NCBI GenBank assembly: GCA_020744225.1
Contig: JAGMWG010000005.1
Location: 1,550,001 to 1,614,000, forward strand
Source: Paraphoma chrysanthemicola
Taxonomy: Eukaryota > Ascomycota > Dothideomycetes > Pleosporales > Phaeosphaeriaceae
Direction: 5' to 3'
DNA: 64,000 bases
The notes under the pieces: model-generated
Database searches by the model: none
Told to the model about the DNA's origin: nothing
The model's input: the letters and a program-made list of their open reading frames with translations, nothing else
In this document: positions 34,831 through 47,096 of the stretch, one piece after another
Numbering within the stretch: position 1 is the first letter of the stretch
Layout of the letters: each line of letters opens with the position of its first letter
Made by a program: the position numbers and the translations under genes

Positions 34831-35480
34831 ATGCAGCCTTCCACTTTCCTGCTCGCACTTTTGAGTGCAACAGCCACGCTCGCGGCCCCGATGGACACCC
34901 GTCTCGAGGACATCCAATGTCGCTGCTTGTCATATTCGACGGATGCGAAACCTACACTATGCACATACATGGAGTCGCACAACCTGGACTGGCACACTGC
35001 GAGTTCGCTTGCATCCGACTACGACCTCAAGATACAGTTCGCCAGTGAAAAGACCATTACCAGGGTCCTCGCAATAAACCGACCCCTACCGAGCAGCGTA
35101 TTGCAGAGCGTCAGCGTCGGACAGGTGGAGCCAGTGCAGTTCAGTGACTTGGTGCAAAGAGAAAACAGGATTGTGTGTGGACTCGGCGACGAGGTTAAGC
35201 ACATGGGCAACCATGACAGGACTTTGGAGCCGGAGTGCCATTACATTGGCTACATGGGCGCAGCTTTCATGTCGCTCATCGTGTTGTACTTGCTCGCGGA
35301 GTACATGTGGTCAAGGTATGTGTTCTCCTGTTGTACTTGTCTATCCTCACTGACTTGCAAAGGTTCGCGCGTGGCAGCATCAAATTGGAGGGCGCTGAGA
35401 AGGCCTTGATGGCGGAGCCTGAAGGCACTGTCGCGCAAGATCAACATGATGAGGAGAGCGCACCTGCGGACTACTCTTGA
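34831..35480 (+). CDS. Small type I membrane protein with signal peptide
   Basis: Two exons, 34831-35315 and 35363-35480, with a 47 nt intron (donor GTATGT, acceptor GCAAAG); 200 residues. Signal peptide at residues 1-19 (MQPSTFLLALLSATATLAA), an ectodomain of about 120 residues with Cys (QCRCLSYSTDAKPTLC; later ECHYIGY), one membrane helix (about 143-160, MGAAFMSLIVLYLLAEYMW), a basic stop-transfer stretch (SRFARGS) and an acidic cytosolic tail. I do not recognise the family. The clean splice, signal peptide and topology make it a credible gene. Start is the second in-frame ATG-type codon and the first real ATG, placed right before the hydrophobic core. Confidence 0.75.
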
Positions 35481-37790
35481 ATGACGGAATCGATGACCAG
35501 AATTTCCTATCATCATGGAGCGTCAAACAACACCTGCACAAGGACTGCCTGCAACACCATCCAGGGCGCATCCGCAGACGAACGATCGCGCACCACCGCT
35601 TCCGTATCGAGGGGCTGAAATAGAGGTTATCGCTGCACTCTCTCATCATGCGGCGTCGCTTTCTGCGAGTGATCAGCTCTAGCTTCATCGCACGTCCTGG
35701 TGGCTGAATGACGCCATGAAAAAACACCGCACCAACACCACATCACCGACATCTCCGAGGACCTAAACAGCATCTTGTGCGGTCCAAGCCCAGCATACCG
35801 GCGGAGTCGTTAGTGCAACGCACACGGGTTCATCCGTCCCTGTTCTATTACCAGACGCAGCACGACATCACGAGCTCGCAGCATACGGAAGGCGATGCCC
35901 TCCCAGCTAGTATCTTGTCGAAGCCACGCTGTTAAGGTCATTGCGTCTCCGGCTGTAGTGTTTTACCACTGCGCAGTGCATCGCTCGACCCGTCATCGAC
36001 GGAGCGGAGGAGACATTCATTAGCTATGATTATGATACCCAAGTACTCTACAAACAATCACGAGTAATATGAAATGACACTGTAGTGCAACATCTCCAAC
36101 CCATGACGAAAAGTATAAACTCTTCGTGCTCCTCTTTCCTTCCTTCTTTCCTTGCCTTCCCTCTAAACTTTCCAAGTTGCAATCACGTTCCGCTTCATCC
36201 CTTTTCTTACAACAACTGTACTCATTACGTCTACTCATCAGAAATTTCAAATTGTGCCCATATGATAAAACCCAAGTTTTCGATGATTCTCAACAGTGTA
36301 TCCCACTCATCGTGTTCTCGTGCACAGCGCACCATCCCGTTAGTCACATCCCAGATGCATCTTATCTTTACCCATCCTGAGCGCGCGGAGGATATTCCAG
36401 CCTACCATAACTGTAAATTGTTCCCATCCACACAGTCCCGCACTCGCCTTGCATGTTAGTCACTCAAGATAAGGCGCGTAGCCTATAGCGTCTTGAGCGG
36501 CACTCGATTACTTCCGTTGAGTATACATGACCAAATATAAACTGCGCATGTAGGAGATGATGTACTTCTCAAAGCGCGTGTGTTTGGGAATTCGAATGGT
36601 GATGGTATCGTACGGGGTGCTCTGACTATGCATGGTACACGAGAATGGAGATTAAGGAGGAATCGATGACTGTGGGACTGGAAGAGAGTATAGACAGGTT
36701 GAATTAAGATGGGTTCGAAAGGACGGGGTTGCGACTGCAACTATATGTATATCTATACATGGAACTTTTGGAGAGGTGGTTCATGATGTATGTATACAAC
36801 CATGTTTGCCTAACGGTACTTCGATAGCAAAGTTGTTTGTATCAAAAGAGTACAGACGGATTGGTAGCAAGGAAACGAGTCACGGCTGAACAAGAAAGCA
36901 GATGGAACAGACTAGACGATATCGCATGAACACAATGAGCGAATGAAATTGGTGACCTTGACTGAATTTTGGCTGTGCTTATGGTGTTCATAGGTAAGCG
37001 AGGTGAGTTGCAGGATACAGACTGGTCGTAGGGAGGGGATACCTGGTGAGATATCAGGGGTAAAGTAGGTATATCAACAAGGTGATAGACGATATAGTCG
37101 TTTTCTTGCCCTGCCGCACACTTTAAATGGCTTCTATCCCTCAATGTCATGCTAACCAACGACTTGCGTTGAAGCCAGTATTCGCTGTCTCGAAGCTCTT
37201 ACACCTTTCCACTAAACCTGTCTGCTCTACTTGATTAATATTCATCTCACATCTGAAACAACCAACAATTGCAATGACACATGTGTTCAAACGAAGCGTC
37301 AACCGCTCCCAAGCCCGTAAGCTCTATTATATTGTAATAATAAAATAAAGGGTGTATATACATCAACCCCATGACCTTGCCCTTTCCCTTTCCCAATTCC
37401 CACCAAATTCTCCGTTATTCGGAAAACACCGTCCTCAATTCCGTCATCGTTGTCGGGAGGCCAGCTATGCAAAAAGAATCGCTAATGGGTATAAATCGCT
37501 TTCCAAGGCTTCTTCCCATGACTTTCTATCAACACCAATTTTCTGGCTGAGATTGACCGGAAAAATAATAGCCAGGTTGTTTACCTAGACCTAGACGAAG
37601 GGTAGATCGGATCCTGTAGATCTACATGAGTGGCTCGTGGACTTCTTCATCTCCTGATACGTCCACTTCTACGTGTGCGGGTTCGTCGGATAGTCAACCC
37701 GCTGATTTGGGCCAGGTGTACTGGATCTTGGGTTCGTATAATCTGAGCATTCGTCAGTTTTTGCATCATTCTCCTTCGTATTGATGCAAC
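35481..37790. other. 2.3 kb intergenic
   Basis: No supported gene. AT-rich between about 36,000 and 37,600 (for example TAATAATAAAATAAAGGG near 37,335). It lies between the 3' ends of two convergent genes and so contains only terminator regions as far as can be seen. Confidence 0.45.
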
Positions 37791-39352
37791 TCACATGAAC
37801 GTCTCATATCGGACCCCCCTCTTCTGTTCCCTCTTGACTCTCTTGCCGTCTTTCCCGCTCTCTGCGCCGAGTTCGACGCCTTCATACAACATGGGCTCGA
37901 AGGCCAAAACGTCTTTCCACCTCGATATTAGTCGTCGCCAATAACATGCCTCCGCCGCTTGTGTGAGATATCGCTCCCGAAAAACTGCTACGCTGTTGTC
38001 CGCTATCCGTTTCGCCTTTTCTGGGTGGTCCAGAAGGTCTTCCATCGCCGCGGACAGATCTGAGAAGTCGCGCTCAACCTCTACGAAATTCTGGTTTGTG
38101 CCGTTGTTGCGGAAGAGGTAGTGGTAGTGCTGGATCCATTGCAGCTTGTGCGATACAATTACGGAGCGGCACAATTGGCGGTACTTGAGGGAGCCCGAGT
38201 AGGATCGACCTTGGGACACGTCAGTCTCCATCAAAGTAGATTGTTTCTGGGACCGAAGGGGCTGCAATTCGGTGTCGTGTGACATACCCTCTGCGTGTGC
38301 AATGAACATGTAGTTGCACTGATCAACTGGCCCCAAGAATTGCTCCTTGAAGTTCGGATCAGTCCACTTGAGCTGCCCGACATCGCTCCATGGCTTGCCC
38401 CTCGCTGCGTCCAAAAGTGCTCTCCGCAGCTTTGGCGCGAAAGTGATCTTGCCGCGCCATACAAGCTTCTCCATCTTTTGGTCCCAAGGCTCAACGCTTT
38501 CGCGCTGGACTGCCTCATTCGCGACCTCGTCGAGGGTACCAAGCGCAGGCATGTCCCAGCTCCAGAAGCCAAAGTCGGGAATCAGCCAAAGATTGTGATC
38601 TTGTACGCGGCGGGCGAGCGACCACATTGGCTTCGTGGGTTGCGCGGGTAGATCTTCGACGGAAAATACGAATTCGATGTTTGGAATCTCGACACTCGCA
38701 GGAGCGGATAGTACTGAGCGATACATGGCGCTGAGGGATGCAATGGCTTTTTGGCGGTTGACGTTGTCCACGAGGAAGGTTTCAATGATGTAGAGCTGCC
38801 ATGCCAATTAGCTAGAGTACCACACGTAGCGCAGGTGCGACCTACCTCTCTGTCGTAAATCATGCCGCGAACCATGCCCTTGGTAAGGTCGAAGCTAGTC
38901 AGGTCGTCCTGTGTCACTTTACCCCATCGCTTCCGCACCTTGACTGCGCGCTCAATGTCCTCGTACTGTCCGGGGAAAGCACTCTGGCATTGGTGATCGT
39001 CCAGGCCGTAGTTGTTCTTGTCCCTCCGGTAGTTGAAGGTCCAGGGGTCGTCATCGGTCACGTTGGCGGCCAAGATAGCCTGATTTGACGCGCAGTCCAG
39101 GCAGGTGTCGCACTGGAAGTTGGTGCTGAACTCGCAAAGACATCTCCCAGCAGGCAGGACTTCCTTGACGAGACCTGGTAATCGTGGATTCTCTGTGCGG
39201 GTGCCGTAGAGGATGGAGCATATGAGCAGGAACAGCAGCGCGCATGTTGAGACGAAGAAGAAGGTCAGGATGTCTGAAGCACCAGGACAACGTCGTCGGT
39301 AGACTGTCTTGTCCTTGCGCTCTTCGACAATCCACATCTTCTTCATCAACAT
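37791..39352 (-). CDS. Glycosyltransferase family 90 (CAP10-domain) protein
   Basis: Three exons, 39352-38846, 38795-38288 and 38209-37791; introns 50 and 78 nt; 477 residues. GT90/CAP10 enzymes are Golgi type II membrane glycosyltransferases (xylosyl- or glucosyl-type); related proteins act in fungal capsule and wall glycan synthesis. Visible: short cytosolic N-terminus (MLMKKMWIVEERK), membrane anchor (about 26-50, ILTFFFVSTCALLFLLIC), Cys-rich stem (CDTCLDC), DHQCQSAFPGQYEDIERA, and the catalytic domain with WRGKITFAPKLRRAL, the motif FIAHAEGRSYSGSLKY restored by removing the second intron, then CRSVIVSHKLQWIQHYHYL and the C-terminal helix RERYLTQAAEACYWR. The frame is open upstream to 39,480 but has no earlier ATG. 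The 78 nt intron has no stop and is a multiple of three. Confidence 0.9.
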
Positions 39353-40968
39353 TTGCGAGAGCGTGTTCCGGCGCGCAGTTGGCCGAGGCAGCGTGGCGGC
39401 GAGACGGGACACGCGCGACTCGAGGCCGGTGTGCGCGTGTACTGTGTGGTGATTAGGCGTGGGTGGGTAACGACGGCGGCGACATTAGTGACGGTGTGCG
39501 GAGGGCGGGACGATGCAGTGCAAAAGGGACACTTCTTCCGAGAATAGCGAGTGCGGCGCTGTGGTGCTGCGGTGCGGCGAGTGCAGGAGGGCCAAGGCCT
39601 GTCTGAGGGGGAGTTTGGGGCGGAGAGGAGCGTGGTGAGCCAGCAGGCGGAGGATGGATGATCAAGCAATGGTAAGGATGGTGATGGTGGTGGTGGACAG
39701 CCGTCAGTATGCGGTCGAGCGTCTTTGCATGGCTATTCTCAGAGGGAAGTTTGCCCCATTGGCACGGCGCTAGAAGCTGCGGAGCGCGTTGGGTGGTGGT
39801 GGGAAAAAAGGAGCGGAGACTGGACCCATCTCGAGTTTGAACGGTACGCCAGCCCGGGGGCGCGCTAGGGTACGAAGTCCCATCAAAGTCAAGATTCGCA
39901 CCCGCGCAGAACTGGAGCATTGCAAATCAATGTATCGTTTGCATGCTGCACCGGCTGCAGGCAATTGTTATCGCGGCGCCGCCCTTGTCAGCATGCATTT
40001 GACGTCGCTGTCGCCGTGTCTGCTGCCCGTGCTGCGCGTGCTGGCTGTGCTGCCCGTGGGATGCGCTCAACATGGCATTTGCCAGACACGCGCGTCCTCT
40101 GCGAATTCGGGAAGGCGCCATGCACATCGTAGCGATCAAGATCGTCATAAATACCACCCTCTGTCGTGTGCGCGCTCTCATACGCCCACTTCCTCAACAC
40201 ATCCACAACTGTCATGCGCGCCGAAATTCTCAGCGAATCTGTTTCGTTTCAGCGCATTTCGGGGTTTCGTCGCTGTGCCACTGCGCTTGAGCCGCAGGGT
40301 CTCCGCTAGTGGCCACGGCAAAGGCAAATTTGTACCACAAGAGCCACGAGCAGAAAACCGCGGGTACTGCTAGCAAAATCAAGCTCCACGCGTATCGCCC
40401 TGCTGTGGGTCTGGCGCAGCTTCCCCTCTGGAAGCTCCAGAATGCTCTGCGATACTTGGCTTCGGTTGTCACGGCATGCGTAGGGAGATAAGAACAGCAT
40501 TCAACGTTGTACATGCAGGTCGCGCTGCAAGTGCTCAGGTCATGTGTATGTGAAATCCTCTTCAATTTGTCACGAGATCCACTAGGCCATGCGCAAATGG
40601 CTCAAAGAACTCCCCGAGGGCCTGCTACCTGTCTATCGAGGGAGGCTTCCTATGCTAAATCAACCCATGCGATGCTATGGAAAGCTGCTAACAAATGAAA
40701 CAACCGTGGGCTCAAATACAAGAAATGAAGATCGTTGATTGAAAAAAACATATGGGAAAAGTGTGTAGGGCTATGTACACATGAAGCCAGGAGAAGCGAA
40801 AGGTACAAAGTATGTGGTTGAAAATGTTCAGTGAAGCGAACGTGGACAGCCTTCTGAGGCATAGCCCAGCATGTTGCGAGACCAGCGACCAACAAGCTTT
40901 GCAGCGCAAAGACATGTGAAGTGCCAACAATCGTCAGCGGCGCTGGTTCTACGCAAGCCCGTAGTCAG
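39353..40968. other. 1.6 kb intergenic
   Basis: No supported gene. The right end (about 40,690-40,968) is AT-rich and is the 3' flank of the DUF2457-like gene. The left end is the GT90 promoter. A GC-rich patch at 40,020-40,080 has a short imprecise repeat (GTGCTGCGCGTGCTGGCTGT). Confidence 0.45.
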
Positions 40969-43299
40969 TTAGACTGACAGTACGTGCATGTCGTCCTGAT
41001 CCGGTGTTTCCGGAATCTGGAAGGGATTGAAGACAGTCGTCTTGCCCTTGTAAGCTTGGGCAGCGAGACCCATCTCGCGCATGCGTTCTGCGCCTCGGCC
41101 CGGAGCGGGACGCTTCTCTTTAGCGGGTTTGCGGTGCTGCTTGCGGTACAGTTGCTCCTTACGTCGTTGTCTCCTCTTCTCGAGACCGACTTGGATGTCA
41201 ATGGCACGGCGAACGGGCATCTCGTTCGGGCCCACCTCATCGTCGGCGTACTCGAGAGGATTCGGCCCTGGCGCCAGAGGAGTGCGGGGCACTGAGGCGG
41301 ACGTGATCAAGGCAGGTCGCTCAGCCAGCCCGCCAAATTTAATCGCCATCTCGCTGCGCTGGCGTCCAGCCAGCGGGTTCACAGAGCCACGACGCGTTGG
41401 CGGTGGCGAGCGCAGACGCATTGGTGGAGGAGGCGAGTGAAGACGCTTGGGAGAAACACCAAACAGCTTGCGAGGTGGAGGCGGGGATCGATGCATCGTG
41501 CGTTTCATAGGTGGCGGTGATCGTAACCGCTTCGGTGATTGTGCAGGTGAGCGCTTCTTAGGAACCTCCTTGCGACGACCCCGTGGGTCACCGTCAATGT
41601 GGTCCATGCGTCCGTGCACCATGAATTGAGTGTCGCTCTCGGAGACGGCGTTCTCAGCCTCGGACACCTCGTCTTCTTCGTCATCAGGGAGCTCCGGGTC
41701 CGAAGTAGGGAACGTGGGATCAATATCCTGAGGCACAGGCTTATGCTTGGCAGCGCGACGAGCCTCGAGAGTCGACATGTAAGCCGCTTCCAAGGGTCTG
41801 TCCTCATCCAGTGTTCCACAGACGAAGTCGGTGCTGTCTGGGAGCTCAGGACTCGGAGCTCGAATGTTGACGGCGCGTGACTTTCTGCGCTTGGAGTGTA
41901 GTTTGCTGGGAAACTCAAATGCCCGGCGGCTCTCCAATGATCCGACTGATGATTCAGATGCTGTCCGGGTGGCCTTCATGCGAAGCTGCTCGAGATGCTC
42001 GACTGAGGTTGCAGCAGTCGACGCACCAGGAGCCCACCAGTTGTAGTCGGAACCCGCATCGCTCTCGTTGTCCGAGACAGCAAAGCCATTCTCGTCGTCA
42101 GTCTGAAAGCCCTCATCCGTGGCGTCACTGTAGGCATCCTCGTCGTCTTCGTCAAGCATCTCGTCGTCCTCGTCCAGCTCATTGATTTCTTCGTCTTCGT
42201 CATCCTCTTCCTCGAGAGCCTCTTCCTCAACCTCCTCTCCCAACTGACGCAGGTCATTTTCGACCTTGAGAGTGTCAGAAACAGTGAGTCGGTTGCGATG
42301 GCAGGTCGAGACTTGGGTCCATTCGTCAACTTCCTCCTCCGAGCTAGCGAACTCGTGGAATCGGTAGGCTTCACACCGAGCAAGATCTGAGTTGAGACTC
42401 AAGCGACGAGGTCGATCAATGACAGGAGCTTTCCGAACGCTGACAGGAGAGCTGTTGCGCACAGTCGAGTCGGAATCGCGGTGCGCCTTTGGCTTTGGTG
42501 ATGAGGGAATCCGGCGGGCTGATGGTGCGGGGCTGACCATACGAACACGAGCCTTTGGAGGCTGAGAGGGAGCATCCGTTGAGACCTTGGAGGGGCAGGC
42601 GAACTTGATAGTACAGACACGCTTTGGTGGTTCTTCCGGCTGCGGGATCGAAGTGGGCTTAGGCGTTTCTGCGGGCTTCTTCTCGTCCTTCTTGCCACAA
42701 GCGAACATGATACAGCGCTTCCGTCCTAGTACAGCTTCCACGTTCTGCTCCCCAGCTGGCTGAGTTGGTGCCTTCTGCAAAGGGCTGATGTTCTCATCCT
42801 CGTTAGACACAACAGTAACGGGCTGCTCAAATGGTTTCTTGTTGAAGAGTGGGATCATGCTGTGGAACGTGGAAGAGGGCGGTGGTGGGCTAGGCGTGCT
42901 AGTGCGAGACACTGGGCTTGTAAAGCCACCGTCACTTGTCAAGTCAGCTGTCGTGACGCTGTTGTTGCTCCAGGTCGAGGCAGTCGATAGTCCACGCATG
43001 GGGCTCTTGTCGGAATGCTCCTCGATTGGCGAGCTCGCGTTTGAATTGGCTTGCAGAGCTGTGGTCAGCAGAGACTGCTGTCGGTCGCAGCGAGGTTTTG
43101 ACTTGACAAAGGATGTGCAAGAATAGTGTAGCTGCAATGGTGCAGGTCGTGGGGTGCGGGCGGGTTCAGGTGGTTCATCGACATCAGCCACGATGTCCTC
43201 CTCCGAAGAGGTCGCTGGTGGGGCCGAACTTGGGACAATTTGCGTGCTTGCTACAGCCACCATGCCCTGTCGGCTAATATGCTCTTGATCGTTCGCCAT
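40969..43299 (-). CDS. Large disordered fungal protein, DUF2457-like
   Basis: Intronless, 776 residues, ATG at 43299. Mostly low complexity: Ser/Pro-rich N-terminus; two short Cys/Phe-Ala motifs (CIMFACGKKDEKK and CTIKFACPSK) about 30 residues apart that look like a duplicated element; a conserved stretch (LARCEAYRFHEFASSEEEVDEW); a long acidic run (residues about 340-390); then the segments SDYNWWAPGAS, DSTDFVCGTLDEDRPLEAAY and PVPQDIDPTFPTSDPELPDDEE; Pro/Arg-rich repeats (RLRSPPPMKRT, RLHSPPPPMRLRSPPP); a basic helix near the end (LEKRRQRRKEQLYRKQHRK). I associate the 'DRPLEAAY / DIDPTFPTSDPE' segments with the fungus-specific DUF2457 family. No enzymatic domain; nuclear or regulatory role is a guess from charge pattern. 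Confidence 0.82.
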   Translation of the reverse strand: MANDQEHISRQGMVAVASTQIVPSSAPPATSSEEDIVADVDEPPEPARTPRPAPLQLHYSCTSFVKSKPRCDRQQSLLTTALQANSNASSPIEEHSDKSPMRGLSTASTWSNNSVTTADLTSDGGFTSPVSRTSTPSPPPPSSTFHSMIPLFNKKPFEQPVTVVSNEDENISPLQKAPTQPAGEQNVEAVLGRKRCIMFACGKKDEKKPAETPKPTSIPQPEEPPKRVCTIKFACPSKVSTDAPSQPPKARVRMVSPAPSARRIPSSPKPKAHRDSDSTVRNSSPVSVRKAPVIDRPRRLSLNSDLARCEAYRFHEFASSEEEVDEWTQVSTCHRNRLTVSDTLKVENDLRQLGEEVEEEALEEEDDEDEEINELDEDDEMLDEDDEDAYSDATDEGFQTDDENGFAVSDNESDAGSDYNWWAPGASTAATSVEHLEQLRMKATRTASESSVGSLESRRAFEFPSKLHSKRRKSRAVNIRAPSPELPDSTDFVCGTLDEDRPLEAAYMSTLEARRAAKHKPVPQDIDPTFPTSDPELPDDEEDEVSEAENAVSESDTQFMVHGRMDHIDGDPRGRRKEVPKKRSPAQSPKRLRSPPPMKRTMHRSPPPPRKLFGVSPKRLHSPPPPMRLRSPPPTRRGSVNPLAGRQRSEMAIKFGGLAERPALITSASVPRTPLAPGPNPLEYADDEVGPNEMPVRRAIDIQVGLEKRRQRRKEQLYRKQHRKPAKEKRPAPGRGAERMREMGLAAQAYKGKTTVFNPFQIPETPDQDDMHVLSV

Positions 43300-46200
43300 T
43301 GTTGGTTGCGTCTTGGATGTAAATGCTTGGTATCCTGGATCCGCGCGCTCGCTTATGAAATGCAGGTAGAGAAAGTTGAGAAAAAGGTGTGAAGGATGAT
43401 CTGGTGTGGGTCCTGAGCCTGGCGGAAACGTGGGCGCTTTCCCGGACGGAATAATGTGGAGGAAGTGAAGTTACGAGTTGAATGAGGATCCGGGCGCACC
43501 GCGATGCGGACTTTGGTGGATGTGGCGGGGCTTGTTATTACTGAGGTATCGATAGTCGAAAGTGAGGTTGTGGGCCCCGAAGAGCGTAAGGTTATAATAT
43601 GGAAACCAACATGATGGTATGTGAGGGTCGGACCGTATGTGGTATTAGTGGAAACTTGCAGACGTGTCAGGGTCGTCCAGGCGTAGGGTGCTTAAATTGG
43701 GAGGGAATACCTGGGGGGGATGATGTAGGGTCCTCGCGCAGTGTGTGGCAACGGTCGCAGGGCTGTGTGGTCGGAGCCGAGGGAGAGTGTTGCTGATTTA
43801 CTGAAACTGGCTGCTTGGCGGGCACTGTCGATCGCTGGCGGAGTCTTTCGTAAGCCTAACGTCCGCAGCGACAGCTGTGACAATGGCACGACGCGTGAGT
43901 GCTGCGGAAAAGCAAGCGGGAGGAGGGAGAATTTGATGTTTGATGGAGGTGGGCGCTCGGTAGGTCGCCGGGCTAAAACAGTGGATTGGTACTCGGCACA
44001 CCCCACGGATGGCGGCCAATACAACGCTTGGCTTTGAAATATTGAACGTGCAGCAGCAGTAGTGCTTGGAAGCGCTGCTCGTAATTTTTGGTGCCACGGG
44101 CCCGGGACGCAGGTAAGTAGGGCGCGGTCGAGGGAAGAATTCAGCGGGCGCAGATTGTTCTCGATGCGCCTGGTCATGACCTAAGCTGCTGAATGGCACG
44201 CTGACAGCCTTTTCATTGTTACTCTAGCACTGAGCCCTTTGTTGTGCCGCTCATGCTCACTCTCCTCTTTGTCAGCGCGTCTAGGACAAAGTAGGGCAAT
44301 TCCGTACGGGCGAAACCCGGCAGAAATCAGGTTTCAAACCAAAGACGCAATCCCGTGGCATGCAACGCTTCCCTTCCTTGACGCCTCGGAAGAGACCCTG
44401 AGAGTGTGCTGGCGAATGGTGGAGTCGCTCGACATTTTCCCTTCCAACCGCTCACGGTACATACATGCGACGACACGGAAAGAAGCTGCAGCCACAGCAC
44501 GACACTTTCTACCGCATGCCCGATGCTCATGCACTCTGAGCACATGCATCAGCGCTGCCTTCCCGTTCGCGCGTGGTGCGTTCGGTCGCGCCTGCATCAC
44601 CAAAACCATTCTCTCCAGGCGCGTCTTCCTGCGTCTTCCCCACCTTCTCCTCACCGCTACACACCGCTTCATTTCATCTCCAGAAGCCGAACCGGGATCT
44701 GTCATCTGACTGCACGCCAAAACGGCGCTATTTCTGGACTGCCTGTTTCATCAAATGCGCATCCTCCTCATGCGCCGCCGCGATGTCGCATGCAGCGCCG
44801 AGCAATTGGGACGACAGCGTCTGCTGAGCAGTAAGCATCCTTGCCATATCCATTTCGAAGACAAGCGCTGCAGCCGGATTGCCCTCGTCGCGAGTGTCGT
44901 GCAGCATGCGGGGAAGCTGTCTGCCCACACAGCTCGAGACCTCTGGAGGCTTGATTCGTCTTTGCTTCTGCGCCTTGCATGGTGTGGTGTCGTTTCCATT
45001 ACCATCGCGGCAGTGGATAGTGTGGGAGCATACACCACCATCCGACGGAGTGCTGTCCGTGGGATGACCTTCATCAGCGAAGTATAAGCGAGCAGAGTCC
45101 GGGTACCTTCGCCGTGGACTGTGATTAATTACCGCCAGACTTGACTAACCGTAAAGCTGTCCTAACTAGGGTAATCAGGGTACCATCCATGAATCCTCAT
45201 GACGTCGGAGTTGACCTCACCACACCACACTCCAACAGTGCCGCAAATACACATGAAAGTGATTACTTTCTTGCACACCCATGCTGATCAGCAATGTAGC
45301 TAAATCGCAAAGTTTCAGAACAACTGCATTGAAACTACGATTCACTTGGCAGACAGCTTCTAAATGCTTGGTAGCGGCATCTTCCTCCACAGAAGCTTGT
45401 GCGACCTCCTTTTGAGCATTGTGGTCGACCACCGACTCCATACGGCAACCAAAGCGTGCAAGTCATCCCGGGACGGCAACCTTTCGTACCGTTTCTGTAT
45501 CATCCATCAGCAGGGTCAGCATGTATCGGAGTCCGTCTTCAAGATCACCGTGTACACCCCAACACACGCCTCCAGCACCATCGCATTGGCGTAGCATCCG
45601 TCCCTAACACAATCATCAATTCACCTCACACACTGCACTCAAACCTACCTCTCCGTCGGTCCGTCTGCTAATCCTCCGTCCAACTCTAAACCGCCGTGCA
45701 ATACGCAACACTATCCCCATATCACAGCCAAGCATTCCACTCACACCAATCTGCACCACCGTTCTCATACAACCACACCGTACCACCTTGCGTCTTCTCT
45801 CCTCCCTGCGCCCCCTATCAAGCAACAGCAGCCAAGCATCACACTCTGTCCTCCGGCCAAGATAATACCAAGCCTCTGGGCATCGCGCTCATCGTCTCGT
45901 CGATGCAGATCATCCGCGCGTACCGCTGCGGGCCAAGCGTCGCACAACAACGTCTCATATTGCATGTGCTATCGACAAAGCCGTGGGGTCGTGCCAGCGC
46001 AGAGATGGAGATGGCCGTGCTGTCCTGGCCTGTAACTGTGATGTTGGGAGCGTTTGGGGTGGGGAGGAAACAGGACTTGGCATTGTTGATACAACACTGC
46101 CACACGCACTTGAAGATCAACAGTAAGTGGTAAGACTGGTGCGTAAGATGCCGCGTACTATCTTGCGTGATGCTTTGCGTGTAGGTTTGTACAGCGCATA

Positions 46201-47096
46201 CTCGAAATCCCAAAAGTCCTTGGCGCAGTAGACATTCAGAGCGCGAAACTTCCCTTCTTCGGTAGAATCTCTGGTTTCCGCATTAGGATGACCAGAAACG
46301 TCCGTGTCTCGCGACTGAAGTGGCCATGTCGTCTTGGCACATAATGCACGGAATGTTCCCTGAGGCATTAATGCTCGGCAGTGAGCAGCACTGACAGGCG
46401 TGAGAGACACGGGGGTGGAGGTAGTCACGTGCTGTTCTAATGGCAACCACCCATTCCCACGTTGTCATTCTGTCCACTGGCCAACATCTAGACCAATATT
46501 GACCCGGCAAGTTACACACGCTCAGTCATTGCACGATGCGTCCAGGCCCGTCAGCTCTTGGCGCATATCACAATCTCATGTCGACGAGCGCGGAAAATCC
46601 CATCTTGCATATAATTCTAGAGCTGCTGCGTCTAGACTTGTCTACGATACTGCAGCACATTCTTTGAAAGCTTAATTCGTTGTCAAAACACGGCGCATAT
46701 GCGCAGAAAAGCAAAGAGCGAGCCTCGACAATGATGAGAAAACAGAGAGTGTACTGCATCTATCGCTCCATCAATCGATGGTTGACAACGCATCCTACGC
46801 GCGGACCTTGATTGAGGTACCTACTACGATGGTAGGGTGTATAAATCTGGGACATTCGTTGAGGCATCTAGGGGTAACGTGGTCGATCGATAATTATCTT
46901 TACACGCAGCGCCGTGCTTCATAACCACCCTGGGTACCTGACCAAAGGGTCTTTGAATAAGTCTAAAGTAATGCGAATTCAACGTGTAAGTATCTAGGCA
47001 AGTATCTAGGTAAGAAGATGACTCCCGCTCAGCAGACCACACGCTCTCGTTCAAGCCAGCTCTCCAAACGCCATCCTTGATCATATGCAATGCATT
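43300..47096. other. 3.8 kb intergenic
   Basis: No supported gene on either strand. The left part is the promoter side of the DUF2457-like gene. Overlapping frames of 60-160 codons between 43,600 and 46,500 have no motifs. The part 46,520-47,090 is AT-richer and is the 3' flank of the hydrolase gene. Confidence 0.45.

Noticed and set aside
45160..45185. Sequence resembling an intron-endonuclease target (CTAGGGTAATCAGGGTA)
   Set aside because: It differs from the known I-SceI site at several positions and there is no endonuclease gene or intron nearby.
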